Shown here: positions 1 through 13,581 of the stretch, piece by piece
Layout: each line of letters begins with the position of its first letter
Numbering within the stretch: the stretch's first letter is position 1
DNA from: Sclerotinia nivalis
Taxonomy: Eukaryota > Ascomycota > Leotiomycetes > Helotiales > Sclerotiniaceae
Length of the DNA stretch: 64,000 nt
Assembly: GCA_029531795.1 (NCBI GenBank)
Contig: JAPEIS010000001.1
Coordinates: 7,130,001 to 7,194,000, forward strand
Direction of reading: 5' to 3'
Made by a program: the position numbers and the translations under genes
Notes under the pieces: generated by a model
Databases searched by the model: none
What the model was told of the DNA's origin: nothing
Seen by the model: the letters and a program-made list of their open reading frames with translations, nothing else

Positions 1-2692
1 CAAATAGGGGAGAGATTCCAAGGAACAGTCTCGAGGAATGCCGAGAGCAGAATTTTCAAAATATCTGAAGAAGTGGAAGAGGCTACAAAATCTAACAAAC
101 CGGTTGTAGCTTTAGAAAGCACCATTTATACCCATGGATATTCATATCCTGAGAACGTCCAATTGGCCCTCGATCTAGAGAATATTGTTCGCCTTAATGG
201 AGGAATTCCAGCAACAATTGGAGTTTTGGATGGTGTAGCACGTGTTGGATTAAGTAAGGAGGAGTTGATTGCTGTTGCATCTGCACAAGGGAAACCGGAG
301 ACTATGAAGGTCTCTCGTAGGGATTTACCTTATATTCTAGGAATGGTGAGTGATATTTCCCTGTGTTAACCCGTTCACCCTGATATATTTTATCGATTGT
401 CAATGTCTTAATCACGAATAGGGCATTTCTGGACGCAAAATTACTGGAGGTACTACGGTCGCTGGTACCATGATATTAGCGCAAAAAGCTGGAATTAGTG
501 TTTTTGGTACTGGTGGTCTGGGAGGTGTTCACCGTGGAGGTCAGGACAGTATGGATATTTCTGCCGACCTCAGTGAACTTGGACGCACTGCAGTTGCCGT
601 GATTAGCAGTGGCTGTAAGAGCTTTTTGGATATTCCTCGGACATTGGAGTATTTAGAAACTCAAGGAGCTGGTGTTTTCACGTTTGCAGATGGACGTACT
701 GGACCAATCGACTATCCAGCATTTTACACACGTGATAGTGGTGTTAAGAGTCCGATGGTTGTTCAGAACGCTGAAGAGGCTGCTGCTATTATCTGTAAGT
801 TTTGATTGTACTCTAGGCGAGTTACGTTGAGTAGGTGATGATTAATACGAGTAGATGCCCAGGATTTCTTCAAACCTACTAGCGGTTTTCATTTTGCGAA
901 TCCAATTCCTGAAGAATTCTCCATTCCTAAATCCGAAATCGATTATGCAATCGATCAAGCGGTCCAAGAAGCCGCCGAACAGGGTTTCCATGGTCATAGG
1001 AATACTCCCTTCATACTGGCGAGGATCAAAGAACTTACAAAGGGTAATAGTGTTGCAGCGAATCGGGCGTTGATAGAATCCAATATTAGGATGGCGACTA
1101 GAGTTGCCATCGAGCTTTCCAGGTTGAGATCAGATGAAACCGAAAGCTGGTTAGTAAAGTGAGGTTCATTTAGATATATAGTAACTCAATAAATGTTATA
1201 GGAACAATGCTAGCAAAGTGCTCAGGCAGCCGTCCACTACAGCGGATGCAAGTAGGATGTATTCAAACCACCCTGGTGCCCTAGAGTCAAACTCTTCCAA
1301 CATCACCAATCCGAAGGTTTGCAAATTCCTCCCTGACTTTCAAAATATCTTTGCAAGAAATCCATGCTCTAAAGTATCATTATTGTCTAACCTTTGATAT
1401 GTTGTAGCCCAGTATAGTTGTCGTAGGCTCGGTAGCCATTGATCTTTCTTGTGACTATACTCCTCGTACCAACCAATCCACAGGAGGTTCTTCGCCCCAG
1501 ATGCACACATCGAATATTGCCAGAATCCGCTCATCGATTGGTGGAGTCGGCTATAACGTTTTACGAGCTGCTCAACTTAGTAGCAAAGAGCCTGTCAGCC
1601 TCTATACTTTTGTTGCTGATGACCAGTAAGTACCCTACGGTTCTATCACCGACCACATCTAATGAATCTAGGGCCGGAAAAACGATCCTTCAGAGCTTAC
1701 AAGCCAACGGAAACCATACCGATGATATCACAATATGCTCAAAGGAATCTGACTACCGCACAGCTCAATACGTCGCCATTAATGATGGAAAGAAAGACCT
1801 CGTCATAGCCATGGCCGATATGGATATATTCACTAGACCGCCAAATGACTCATCAATTCGAGCCATGTATAGTAAACTCAGCACTCTTACTTCCCCCACA
1901 AAATGGATCGTGATAGACGCAAACTGGCAACCAGAAGTTATCCACGAATTTCTGCACGCCGCCAAATCACCTTCCTCATCTATCAAAATCGCATTCGAGC
2001 CCGTTTCAACCACAAAATCAGCACGCCTTTTTGAGCACCCCACCAATCCATCTCTCAAAACCAATAAACTCCCCGTCTACCCAAATCACATTGTCGATCT
2101 TGCAACTCCTAATGAACATGAACTTACCTCTATGCATGAAGCCGCGACTACACAAGGAAAATTCGAAAGCGAAGAATGGTGGAAAACCATCGACGCGCTC
2201 GGTATTCCCAGCACTGGTGCTAGAGACCGCTTCGTACAAATAACATCCCAAGATCTCACTAATCAAGGCATTCCCGTCAAAGCCGTTCAACTCCTTCCCT
2301 ACATCCCCACTATCCTTACCAAACTTGGGGCTCGGGGAGTTCTACTCACTTCCATATTATCTCCTACTGATCCACGACTTCGCGATCCCGATCATGCACC
2401 ATATATCTTGTCGCGTTGTACGAATGGGAATGAAGAGGTAGGAGGTGTATATATGAGGTTATTTGCGGCGGTAGAGAAGGTTGAGGAGGGAGATGTGGTT
2501 AGTGTTAATGGGGTTGGTGATACGTTTATGGGAGTGTTGATTGCGGGGTTGGCGAGGGGGTGTGAGTTGGGAGATGGATTGATTGGGACTGCGCAGAGGG
2601 GGGCAGTGATGACGTTGAAAAGTAGTGAGAGTGTTAGTCCTGAGGTTGGGGGTTTGAAGGAAGAGTTGGATGAGTTATCAAGGACAAAGTAG
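1..2692 (+). CDS. Pseudouridine-5'-phosphate glycosidase / PfkB kinase fusion (5' partial)
   Basis: A bifunctional pseudouridine-catabolism enzyme. The kinase half (PsuK-like) would phosphorylate pseudouridine and the glycosidase half (PsuG) would split it into uracil and ribose 5-phosphate. The reading frame is open back to base 1, so the start codon lies outside the window. Phase-consistent exons are 1-345, 422-794, 855-1158, 1202-1316, 1408-1625 and 1672-2692. The 43-bp intron 1159-1201 is very short. The glycosidase half shows ALESTIYTHG, the lysine-containing KVSRRDLPY and GGLGGVHRGG. A Ser/Asn-rich linker follows (about 1203-1316). The kinase half starts with SIVVVGSVAID, has the ribokinase GGVGYN motif and ends with the anion-hole/base motif NGVGDTF. 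Domain order PsuG-PsuK is known in fungi, whereas bacteria usually use two genes. Both halves look intact. Confidence 0.93.
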
Positions 2693-4967
2693 TGGAAGAC
2701 TTCTTAAGTAAGATAAGGGAGATAGTATGCGATGTTATGATTGTTATAGGATTTATACGTTTAGGATATCATACTAGGAAGCAGCACCGCTTTTTGAATG
2801 TTCATTTCAACGTCTCTGAATTGATCTGCGACGTGCACCATATAACAACAGCTGTTGGCTGTTGGGAATGATTTCTCCACGGAGGCTAATGCGAAACGAC
2901 GATAAGTCGAAGATGGAAAGTCTTCCGGATACGGGTCAGGATATGAATTTTCATTTTAGTGCTAGTACGGGTTGTGGGACAATACTCGATTTTATTTCCT
3001 CATAGTCGGCCTAATTTTTTGTAATTAATTCAAACTTCTCCCTACTCTGGGCTTTTGACTTCACGTTCTGCGCCTTGAATCATCTTCACACCCTGTGAAC
3101 TTATCTATACAAAAGATATGTACGACTAAGCTTGGTTAGGACGCAAATGGCATGCTGAATCCCTTGGATGTCGTGCAGTATTCATACTCGCTTATGTTAG
3201 CCCCTATTAACGACGAGACACTGCAGCCATTGCTAATGCGGGATTCACTCCTTAACTGATCTGACCATGATGTATTGCTAGGACCCCAGTTAAAAGGAAG
3301 TATCGGAAACTCGGTCGCTGATTTTCGGATGAAAATAATACTGGCGAGGAGACCGATGAACGCTTTACTTAAAGCACGAGCAGTCCACAAGACGGCACAT
3401 GTATAATAGCGCGGTAAAACTTCCGTTCTTAATGAATTGGTCAGTCTAAGACTCTAAGAAGCACATCACAATTCGGTAAAGAAATTTTGACTTCCTCTCC
3501 AACATCGATTTTAATTGAAATGAAACAACTATTGGATATACATCATCGCCACGGAAGACACTAGTTGTCTCGGCCTGATAAGAGTATGAGATGAATACCC
3601 CGATAGAAGTCATATGAAGTTTTGAGAACGCTTCGTCATACATATGCAATAGAAAGTACTCCTGTTAAGGGTGGCGTGAAGTTGAAATTCTGCAGTTGGA
3701 GCCGGATGTGAGGAAGATTAAAGCAATAGCACTTGGATCTTCTAAATCAATGGGAGAAATAAATTGATTGATGAAGAGACCTACTGGCAACAACCAATGA
3801 AGGGACTTGAGTCACTTGACAAGTAGGCGTATATCTTTGTTGCGCATCCAGTGTTTGATTCATTGCTGTACACTAATCTTTCTCAGCAGGACTAAATCAA
3901 CCTTGAAAAACGATCTACAACAGAGTGGCTTGCACTAAAGCAACCGCCACAAGAATTTTCAGCCATTGCGTCCCTTGCACCCTCGGACACTGACACTTGT
4001 GTCTTGTCTTCAAGTAGATGGTTTACCTGTCTTGTACGAAAAGCATGTGCTAGAAGTAATTGCAGACCACTTAATGATCGACACGCGAGAGGCGGAGTTA
4101 ACAATCCATCAGGATCCCAAATATCTGCCCTCGCCCTCTCAACGCCCTTTCACCCTCACGCATGTTCCGCAACAACTGATTGGCCAACCTACCCAAGTAA
4201 CACAATGCCCCGCACGCCCTACATCTCGCCCTTGAATGCCCTTTGGCCGCCCTCTTCCTTACGACATGCAACAAATGCCTTCCTATCAGCTGATAATCAT
4301 CGAATCAAAAGTAAGGATACACTTTGCATACACCACACCTCAGACTTTCATTCATAACTCGCCCCCTCGCTCCTTTTTGACCCTGTCTATCACTCGGGGC
4401 ATTTGATGGTCTGGTCTCTTACCGTAATAAGAAAAGTACTCACTATGAGACAATGTTATTTGACAGACGATAAAATATATATGAGAGCTCATAGACTCGA
4501 TGATTATTTGACAAATGTTTTCATTCATTTCTTATTTCACATGTTTCTTTTGTTTGTCGAATCATATCTATTCGTTATTATCGGGTGATAGCAATAGCGG
4601 TGAATTTCTGCCGGATCCAATCACGCTAGTGAAAACATCGAGTTTCCCCTCATTATACTAACCATAACCATTCAATGCCAACGACGTCCCTTCATCTTTC
4701 AGATGTTCAAAATGTCACATAGATCTATCAATTCCCGAGTTTAATTATTTCATTCATTATGTGCTATGGATATAACCATTTCGTAGGTTACAATAAATAG
4801 TGAGGACGTTGCGTTTCTCCAAAATCCCAGCCAGCCAGTGTCCACCCAGGCACCAGCAGCAAAGTGGTATCAATCATCCCAAAATTCCCCAGAAATGCTA
4901 TACAAAACACCAGTTATGCTGATATTATTGTCCCAGTTGCGCCATGCTAAATATGAAACAACTTATA
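2693..4967. other. Intergenic spacer, no supported gene
   Basis: This spacer lies between the 3' ends of the fusion gene (+) and the PP1-regulator gene (-), so it is a convergent 3'-3' region. Short open frames at 3136-3390 (-), 3446-3649 (-) and 3966-4357 (+) show no recognisable domain and cannot be joined by clean splice sites. I see no gene in it. Confidence 0.6.
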
Positions 4968-6293
4968 TCAATAAACACTTCCAACCAACATCGAATTCGT
5001 TGGTGATTTAAAATCCATCCCTATCATTGAAAGCTCCCATTCATCATCATCACCATTTGCAGCACTCGCATATTCTTCATATTCAAACCTCGGCAACACG
5101 AAATGATCGTTCGTTAGGGAATCTTGTAAGCTTTGAACAGCCGCAGAGAGAGAATTAATGTCATCGACATTCTTGAGGGTCGAGTTTGGAAGTTTTGCGA
5201 CTAATAGCATACTTGCTGCTTTCAAAGATGGCTGGACATGAATTCCGGTGGACGCAGATATATCTTCTTTGACGGCAGATTCGCCCATCGCATAACAAGT
5301 TACGCCTTCGTTCCCATGTGAAGTATTTACTGCGATGAATTGTTCAACTTCGTCGTTGAAGCGAACACATTTCCTTGACGAGGTTGATGAAGGGGATGAT
5401 CTGCCAGATGTAAGGGAAGTCATCGAGGATTCCATCGAAACTGATGTGGCCGACGATGGTCGATTTAATAAAACATCGCATATTCGTCGCTGTTTAAGAA
5501 TAGGTTTTACATCCACGTCCGCGTATGATAGAGATCTCGTCAATTTTGGTCGACCCGATACCAATGGCGACACTGTTAGGGATTTCCAGGATGGTTGCTT
5601 GTGAAGTGGGCCATACAACCAAGTTGTATCATGATCCTTCTCCCTGTTGTTGTTGTGTTAGCATGCATTTCAGGAAGATTGAATTGGAAGCGCATACCAG
5701 CCAACCGTTGATGGTTCAATTGTTTTCAGATTCGATCGCTTTTTCGCCCAACTTCTCCAGGACGCGTTCTCCAATCTTCTGCCATTTTCATATGCAGTAC
5801 GATGTGATTGAATGTACTTCCACGACGCCCATAAATCCTCTTCTGGCCAATCATGTGCCAGATAATCTACTTGATGTGATGGTTTGATTCGAAGCTCTAT
5901 GTCATCCACGGTTTGGGTGATATCGCATGGTTCACAAGCTTCTGGGAGCTCTGAAAGTTCGGATGTTGGCGATTGATCTGCTGGAGAAAGTGAGGTTGGA
6001 GTACTGCATAATGATGTATCATCTTCGAGGTAGGTCGGTTGTAAGGAGGGAGATTGAAGGTAATATTCGACTTGGGCATCATATTCCTCCTTTGGAACTT
6101 GGTCCTCATTGTTATCATTCCATTTTATCTCGTCGTACATTGGAAATTCGATTTCATCGTCATCTTTATCTTCTTCCATGCAAATTATTCTCAAGGCTGA
6201 CACTTCGGGTTGTCGAATTATTCGAGGCGCAACATCCACCAAATCCGTCCGATCCACCCACTCAAAATACTCGTCTTCTCTTGAGAGATCCAT
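4968..6293 (-). CDS. DUF1752 / Reg1-like protein phosphatase 1 regulatory subunit
   Basis: Exons 6293-5698 and 5643-4968 join across a 54-bp intron (donor GTATGC, acceptor CAG, phase 2) to give 423 aa. The conserved fungal block is at residues 142-161: VDYLAHDWPEEDLWASWKYI. It is followed by a basic SWRSWAKKRSNL segment and, across the junction, TTWLYGPL. Residues 290-294 (KCVRF) fit the RVxF docking motif for the PP1 catalytic subunit and are followed by NDEVEQF. This matches the Reg1/Reg2 group, which targets Glc7 to Snf1 in glucose repression. The rest is Ser/Thr/Asp-rich and probably disordered. The first ATG of the open frame was taken as start. A role in carbon-source signalling is inferred from the family. 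Confidence 0.85.
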
Positions 6294-7355
6294 ATTTCTT
6301 CTGTTCGTTGTTGAATCGATAAGTGGTTTCCAAGTCGAGTTCGATCATTAAAAGATAAGTAATGGAGTTTTGAAATTGTAATACGAAATATATGCAATTT
6401 CCCTTTTTTTTTTAGTGTTGGTACGGTACTAACACTAACAAAATCGGTTGGGGTAGCTTTAGCTCCAGGGTTTCTGAGGTATATAATTTGATACAATCGC
6501 AAACCTCAAGAAAAGAATTTGGATTTCGTATCAGAATATTATATGGTATGAAGAGGTTCGCAATGTATTATGAAGAAAGTGAAGATATTTTGAATTGGTT
6601 TTAAATGGACAAAAGATCAGCATAAATTAAATGTGTTGTGAAATTGGACATGAGAAAATTGTTGAGATTCTGGGGTAAAGTGATGCAAGGGAGTGGATGA
6701 TAGTGGATTTTCGGAGCATATATGAATTTAATGAGTTACACGCTTATGGACAATAAATAACAAGCTTATGGGATTATATCTTATACAAAGTACAACATCC
6801 CGTCACACGGAATTTACAAGCATGATGATCCTACTCCGTACAAGACCTTCGAATATCTTCTAGCCGAGCCTTACGAAAGTTACGATATCAATGCGAATAT
6901 GCCAATTCTATTCCGTACTCATTAATTCATAACTATTTACAATTTGACGGTGGACTCTAACATCAAAGAAAGTTTGATTTATCAATGGCTTTAGCCTCAT
7001 TCTTGGTTTTTCGATGGATCAGAAGCTGATCATTTCTTAAAAGATTAACAACACAATCTTTTGACGATAGTCTCATTCCTGTTGTATCTATTGGAGATTG
7101 AAGCACGAACAGATCAAGTATGAAGTAGGAGCTTAAATTATGCTGATCCTCCCTACCGCCATGGGAATGTTCTCCCCCTAAGATTATTGCTGCGCTGTCA
7201 AAGCAACGCCAAATTAGCAAGATTAGGTACCTAGGTTATGGAGATCTTTCAGACTTTGACGATACTGGATAACTGGATCGTGAGGTATGATGATATTATG
7301 ATACACATATCACACTTTAACCTCGGTACGGAGTAAGGCTTCAACACTTCCATCT

Positions 7356-7387
7356 CGTACTTTTCGTACTTTTCGTACTTTTCGTAT
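7356..7387. repeat. Short tandem repeat of CGTACTTTT (about 3.3 copies)
   Basis: The 9-nt unit CGTACTTTT is repeated three times in perfect tandem and then runs into CGTATATTTT. It lies in the gene-free spacer upstream of the PP1-regulator gene. Confidence 0.85.
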
Positions 7388-8174
7388 ATTTTTCTGCTTG
7401 AGCTACCAACTCAAGGCGCTTATTCAACTTCCGTCCATTCAATATACGAGAATTCCGTACATCGTTTTAATAAGGCTAAGATAACCTTACAAATTGATCT
7501 TCAACTTCACGTAATCCACAAACATTCGGAGACCGAACATCTGAACGGGATTCCCATGCGCTTCTTGAAATTACCCCACGATCTGGATCTACTCATTGTA
7601 CGTGGTTGACACTATTGACTTGCTAAGATATATTTGAACGCCTTATACGCAGGAGGATGATAGTTAGTTTCAATAATTCAGGGCGTTGGTTAAAAAGGGA
7701 GATCATTTGGCTTGGTTTAGATCGATATCTGTTGCTTTCGCACTTCCCCATACCGGAACCCCGGCCGCGGTGTTCGATGATGGTGGATGGATGTAAGATA
7801 TAGATGTGAGATTGAGATTTAGATTGAGATATGACCCCCACGTTATTATTACACCCGACGGCTAGCTTTGGTACAACTTCCATATCATACTCTATATCAT
7901 ACCGATACATTGCTAGCAGAAGATAACCAACTACTCCCAAAAGATTCAAAGATGGGAAATATCGATTATGTATGTATGCATAGCGATATATAGCACAGCA
8001 CAGATAAAGTTTCATTTCAGCTGTACGGAGTATATTGAAGGAAGATCATGAACGTATTTTGATTACCTAGAATTAGGATTCGGTATGTATGTACGGAGTA
8101 GAGAGTAGAGAGTAAGTACCTACCGGTAGTTTTACTGTATGCATTGACAATTCCACAATGTGAAGAAATAAACC

Positions 8175-8209
8175 CAAACAAAACAAAACAAAACAAAACA
8201 AAACAAAAC
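8175..8209. repeat. (CAAAA)n microsatellite
   Basis: About seven perfect copies of the pentanucleotide CAAAA in an intergenic region. Confidence 0.9.
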
Positions 8210-8540
8210 CAGAGTCTAAAGTCAAAACTTCAAACAAAACACAAGTTACACTAAAATGACCAAACGAACGCACTTCCCTTTTCATCCGAGAGGATCATCA
8301 ATTTTTGAGGCTGCAATATCAATACCTAGTCTAACATCGATTCGGAATTTCAGCTCGTGAGTTGTGGACTCTTTAGGGTAATTTTTGGGTTGATCGTTTC
8401 TTCTTGGGGCTTTTTCTTCCCGTTGTGGTATGTACTGGGTGGGTATGTACTGGGTTGTACTGGGGGTAGATAAGTATGTAAGTAAGTGGTCTAGCTGTAC
8501 TCTGTAGTTGATAAGAGATGGGTGGATGGATGGCTTTTGT

Positions 8541-8601
8541 GATGATGATGATGATGATGATAATGATAATGATAATGATAATGATGATGATGATGATGAT
8601 G
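8541..8601. repeat. (GAT)n / (GATAAT)n compound microsatellite
   Basis: A run of GAT triplets, interrupted in the middle by alternating GATAAT units and then GAT again, about 60 bp. It is intergenic and not in an open reading frame. Confidence 0.9.
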
Positions 8602-10879
8602 GAGGATCTTTTCTTTGATGAAAGCTACGACTATGAAAGCTATGAGTAGGGTGTGTATCTCAATAGTACCTCGATATTACACCTACGTTACATTATGTGA
8701 AAAATCTAAAGTCTCAAAGTCTTGATTGTTGATAGTTGATTGATAGATCTTGCTTGCTTGCTGGCAAAGTTGGTAGTGGATAGGATATACTCATTCTGAT
8801 TCTAATTCATGAACGGGCTCCAGTTTCAATTTGTTGAGCTATGCACATCTACAAAACAAGTTCATGAGCTTACGAGCTCACAAGTGGATTAAATTGGTAC
8901 GAAGTATCCGTCCCGTTCCGTTATGCCTTGCTTTGGTATTCCTAGGTATGGAGTATCTACGAAGTATCGTACGTTTTATCCACCTATCCACCTATCTATC
9001 CATCTCTATTTCTATTTCTATCTATATCTATCTCTCTACGCTTGAATATTCGTACTCGTCTTTGAACCGAGGCGAAGTACGGAGTAAGGGATCAGAATTC
9101 TTGGATCCACTAATGGACATACGGAGTTTGATGGATGTACGGGTACTTGAGTATGAGGTATGATGCCGTCGCTTACCAGCCTGTGCCGGTATCGCCATCG
9201 TCAAACTTCTATGTTTTCATGCACTTTGTTATTTCATGCTGTTTGTTGTAACTTGTCTGAGATTATGCTATTTATTGATTTTTGGCTCTTGTAGCTGATA
9301 ACTTGTAATTTACTTCTGCCTTGAAAGATTAATATTTACTCCATATATCTATATCATGATTGAATTATACTAAGGATAAGAAAGGGGTCACATTTTACCT
9401 CATCTATACGAGTACTTCTAGCCAAAGTTTGCTTGCTTGACCTATCTAGTCGTTACCAAATCTAAGCGGAATGGAGCTGAGGTTTTGAGCTGAAACTTTT
9501 TATTTTTTATTTTGCTATAAGAATTTCATATTGTTTCTTTGATGTAATATTATGTTGTATTTATCTAATATCTATCAAGATGGTAGTTACTGTAAGATTG
9601 GTATAGAAATAGAAGTATAAGGGATTCTATTGGATTTTTCAATCAAACATATAATTATAGATTATTTTCTATTATTTACTCTCCTTTTTACTCAATTCAT
9701 TCATCCATTCACGTATTCATTCATCAACCTATACCTTAAATCTTACACATATATATCCACACTGCGTTAATATCTCACATCCCATTACATCCATCACATC
9801 TCCCTACCTCCTATACACCATATGTACCATCCTCAACTCATCTCATAGTGACTAATAAGTAACTAACTAAGCAAATAAGTAGTAAATAGTACTTACTGTA
9901 CCACACTACCACCAACAACTTCCACATGAGTATTATGTCCCATACACCATCATCAACTCATCTCAAGGTAGAAAGTAAATAGTAAATAATCCTCTGCTAC
10001 AGCCGACACTTTCGTCTCATCGATACTACAGCTTGAAAGGATATCCAAATCATCGGGATCATTCCCCAGGATTAGTTTTCACTTCCTCCATTCAATTCAA
10101 AAGATTGAGTCCACCTCAATCATTCAAATCATGTATTTAGCAGGCCCACAAGCCAGCTTACCTTCATTATGTTACCTGTTAGGAGTTCGCGAGAGCCTCT
10201 AGCCGTCTTAGATAGTCTTAGACTCAGTGTAGACGTTAATTTAATCAATCAATCGATATCCAAATCAGGTCCTGTATAATCAGATCCATCTAGTAATCCG
10301 ATCCGTTTAATATAAATTTGTAATACTTGACGACGAAATGACAGGATGAATATATAGTATATGATTATCAATACAAAGGCCATCTTATATATAGATTCTC
10401 AATTATATATATAAAAGTCACCTCACCTTATCTGCTCAATAATAGATTATACATATTTTCCTAGATTAACAATAGAAGAAAATAATAATATTATATATAC
10501 TTGTATATCCTCTCCTTTCCTTTTCTTATATATTACTAAACTCATTATTAAATTCCTAAACCCAAATTTTTTACAAAATTCATCTCATCCCATCTGATCT
10601 AAAAAAACTAAGGATGAGGGTGAGTGAGGGGGGAAAGGAGATAGATAATTAAATAGTTAAATATTTAATAATCGGTATTTAGTTGCTAAATAAGATGAAG
10701 ATGAAGATGAAGATATATATACTTTTTCTTAAAGAGAGATATTAGTTCCTCTTTAGAGAGTCGTACAATTCATACAATTCACACCCTTCACACCCTTCAC
10801 TCCCTCCATGCCCTAATCTTTTACCTACCCCCTACCTACCCTCTACCTAATCATAACCAAAAGCAACCTACTCGAGCTC

Positions 10880-10975
10880 CCATCTCCATCTCCATCTCCA
10901 TCTCCATCTCCATCTCCATCTCCATCTCCATCTCCATCTCCATCTCCATCTCCATCTCCATCTCCATCTCCATCC
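10880..10975. repeat. (CCATCT)n hexanucleotide array, about 16 units
   Basis: Near-perfect tandem hexanucleotide. The CT-rich strand is purine-free apart from one A per unit. It is the longest perfect microsatellite in the window and lies within the 5.3-kb spacer. Confidence 0.95.
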
Positions 10976-11561
10976 CCCTTCACCCCGCAAAGTCATCCCT
11001 TGAAATAAACCTTATCCTAAACCAAGCCAAGCCAAGCCAAGCCCAACCAATACTCCATACTCCTTATATACATACAAAACAAAACAATTTGTTGATTATT
11101 CATTTCCATTTCCATTTCCAATCAGAACCAGAATGAGAATCAAAATCAGTAGGCCATAAATAGATAGGACTTGGCGTTATGTCGAGGTCTTGCTGTGATA
11201 TAAGCGATCATAGGAATTATTGGTTTACCATGGTGTGGTGAGGATGAATGATGCGATTAAATGTTCATTATGAGAGGAGGGAAAAGGAGAGGAGAATGAA
11301 GAATAAAGAAGAAAGTCACACAACATATCCGCATAGCACATATCAAGTAGTAACTAGACTATCATTGAGTCATCAGAGCCATATTCCATCATATGTAAGC
11401 CATATCTAAGCTAAGCTATTTAAAAATACATTATTATGATTACCCATTTCCATTTCCATTTCCATCTCGCCAAATCTAGATATTGCAAGAGCTATCTCTC
11501 TCCTTTTAAAAACATTCCCAATCCCTTTTGTACAATCCATTCTTAAGCCTATATCGCGCAA

Positions 11562-13581
11562 TCAATCTCCTAGATAATCATGAAATTCATGAAATTCATC
11601 ACCATCACTATCACTACCAAATCCCTCAAACCACTCAAGCTCTTCATCCATCAAACCTTGACCTAATTTTCGATTGATCCTGCATCCAATGTCGGTGGTA
11701 TCATCTTTGAAAAGGCACTCCTTAGACCAACTGATAGATTGACACTCACTCCACATATCTTCAACAAGTCGTTTCGCCCATTTTGCTATTTGTGAAGGAT
11801 CTTTCACAAGAAGCTCTTGCTTTTGCATCCATCGTAATTTTCGAAAGAGCTTTTCCCTACTCAAATGAAAGTATGCTGAATCATACAATGTGGTTCCTTT
11901 GTCTACTTGAATTTGAATATGATCTGGCATAGCTCGCTTCAACAAATTAGCGATCTTATCAAGTTCATAGATGTAACGATCCAAATCTGTTCCAAGAGTA
12001 CTATCGTATGGATCTTCTTCATATTGATGAAACACTCCACAACCAACACACTCTCGAAAAACTCCTGAAAGTCTCTCTTTTTCGACAAAAGCTCTCAACT
12101 TTTTAGAAGCATCAATCATTCGTCGATATTGAGGTTCTAACTCCTTCAAAACCAAAGCTCTAGCAGCTTTGAACTCAGTGACGTCCTCCTTATCTTTGGC
12201 TACGATGGCTTCTATAGTAGGGAATTATTAGTGGTTTCCATGTAATGTCGCCCGAGAGATCATTTGATTGTCAAATATGATATGAAACATTGAAGAATGA
12301 CATTTGGCATTGAAGAATGAGAAATGACTTACTAGAGAAAGCAAGCTCCACTGGATGGTACGAGGAAGGACTGTAACCTTTGAATGGGTTGCCAAGAGAA
12401 TGGCCAGGAAGTTGCCAACCATAGTGACGAGTCTCTCTCCTACTACCTTCATGACCTCTCTGCAAAGTGCACATGTCCTTACTAAATTTTCCAGATCTTT
12501 CGAATGAATCTGCGTAATGCTCCAGTCGCGTATGCATCTTAAATACCTTCTCAACAGGTGAAAGATCCTCCACTAGAGCTTGATATTTTTGAACGATAGG
12601 TGAAGCTAAATCCATGAATCTTTCGAGATTGACCTCAACGCTCCCGGCTTCATTGTAAGGAAAGTAAAATTCAGGACTGCCGCCACACATATGCGTTGAT
12701 ACTGGCAGGTCTGTCTTAAATTGTGCGATATTTAACTCCAATTTAATATCTCTCAAAAGCCTCAACGGTTGTAACAGGAAGTTCAACTGTTCTTTAGAGA
12801 ATTGATATTGAGCATCTTCGGTCTTCGTAGCAGAACTAACTTTTCCAAGTGCAAGGACGATTTCGATAGACCTTTGTGGTTGTGTTGGTGCCTCTTGACA
12901 TAACGCCTGACAGAAGTGAACAAAAGACTTTGAGGGTATCGGGTTCAATGGAGTTGGTCTGTATGCACCGGTGATTATTCTCCAGCGTTTAACCTTCTTC
13001 AAAGCTTTGAAGGTGGTGAAATCAAAATGAAATTCCGTTCCCGAATATCCCATCAAATTGCGTTCCATCTCATCCTCTGTATCACTATCAACATCATTGA
13101 AATCATCCAAATGAGGATCGGTATATCTCGTGAGTGGTGATTGTGGGACATGAATGCAATCAACTGGACCATAACCACCAATGCATTCAATGATAAAAGT
13201 GTTTGAACCGTAAAGAATTGGTTCCGCTTCGTCTCGAACAACTTTGCAGGTACGTAAGATGGCTGGGGAGAGTTCGAACTTGACAGTCTTCCCATATTCG
13301 ACGGTCTGACCGATAGATTCGGTTTCGCTTAGTTTAGGATTGGTCAGGAGTAGTTTGTAGATCTTGAGACGAAGCTCTACAGGAAGTTTTTTCATGAAAA
13401 TTGAAGTAGATTTCGCTTGAATCAGTTTTTCTTCTGCAGCTTTCAATTGTCCGACAGTACCATCGATAGTAACTGATTGCGTATTGACCGTCTGGCGAAG
13501 AGTAGCACATACTTTCTTTTCTTCTTCAAGCTGAGCGCGAAGTTGCGCGATCTGTTCGTTTTTGGTTGGAGGTTTCGGCAT
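11562..13581 (-). CDS. 2EXR (F-box-like) domain protein, uncharacterised
   Basis: Exons 13581-12333 and 12211-11562 are joined over a 121-bp intron (donor GTAAGT) to give 632 aa. The ATG at 13581 (MPKPPTKNEQ) is the first ATG of the frame. Residues 10-60 form a charged, coiled-coil-like stretch. A 2EXR motif follows at about residues 64-78 (KKLPVELRLKIYKLL), then the typical ILRTCKVVRDEAEPILYGSN block. Such proteins are expanded in Leotiomycetes and their function is unknown. The second exon is helical and charged, with CVGC at about 12050-12040, and ends in an acidic tail. No signal peptide or membrane segment is visible. The promoter side carries a GA-rich tract at 13850-13905. Confidence 0.82.

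Larger units (their letters stand above)
6294..11561. other. 5.3-kb gene-free spacer rich in simple repeats
   Basis: This spacer is upstream of the PP1-regulator gene (-) and downstream of the 2EXR gene (-). I found no convincing exon. It is AT-rich and packed with microsatellites, listed separately. Five of the window's seven exact copies of the 9-mer TACGGAGTA or its complement lie here (6832, 7327, 8024, 8092, 9078). Smaller repeats include CCAAG units near 11025-11045 and TTTCCA units near 11105 and 11450. It could hold a long 5' leader, promoter elements or a noncoding RNA, but nothing in the sequence proves any of these. Confidence 0.6.

Noticed and set aside
3136..3649. Two minus-strand open frames as a small two-exon gene
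   Set aside because: No clean donor/acceptor pair joins them in phase and no domain is visible.
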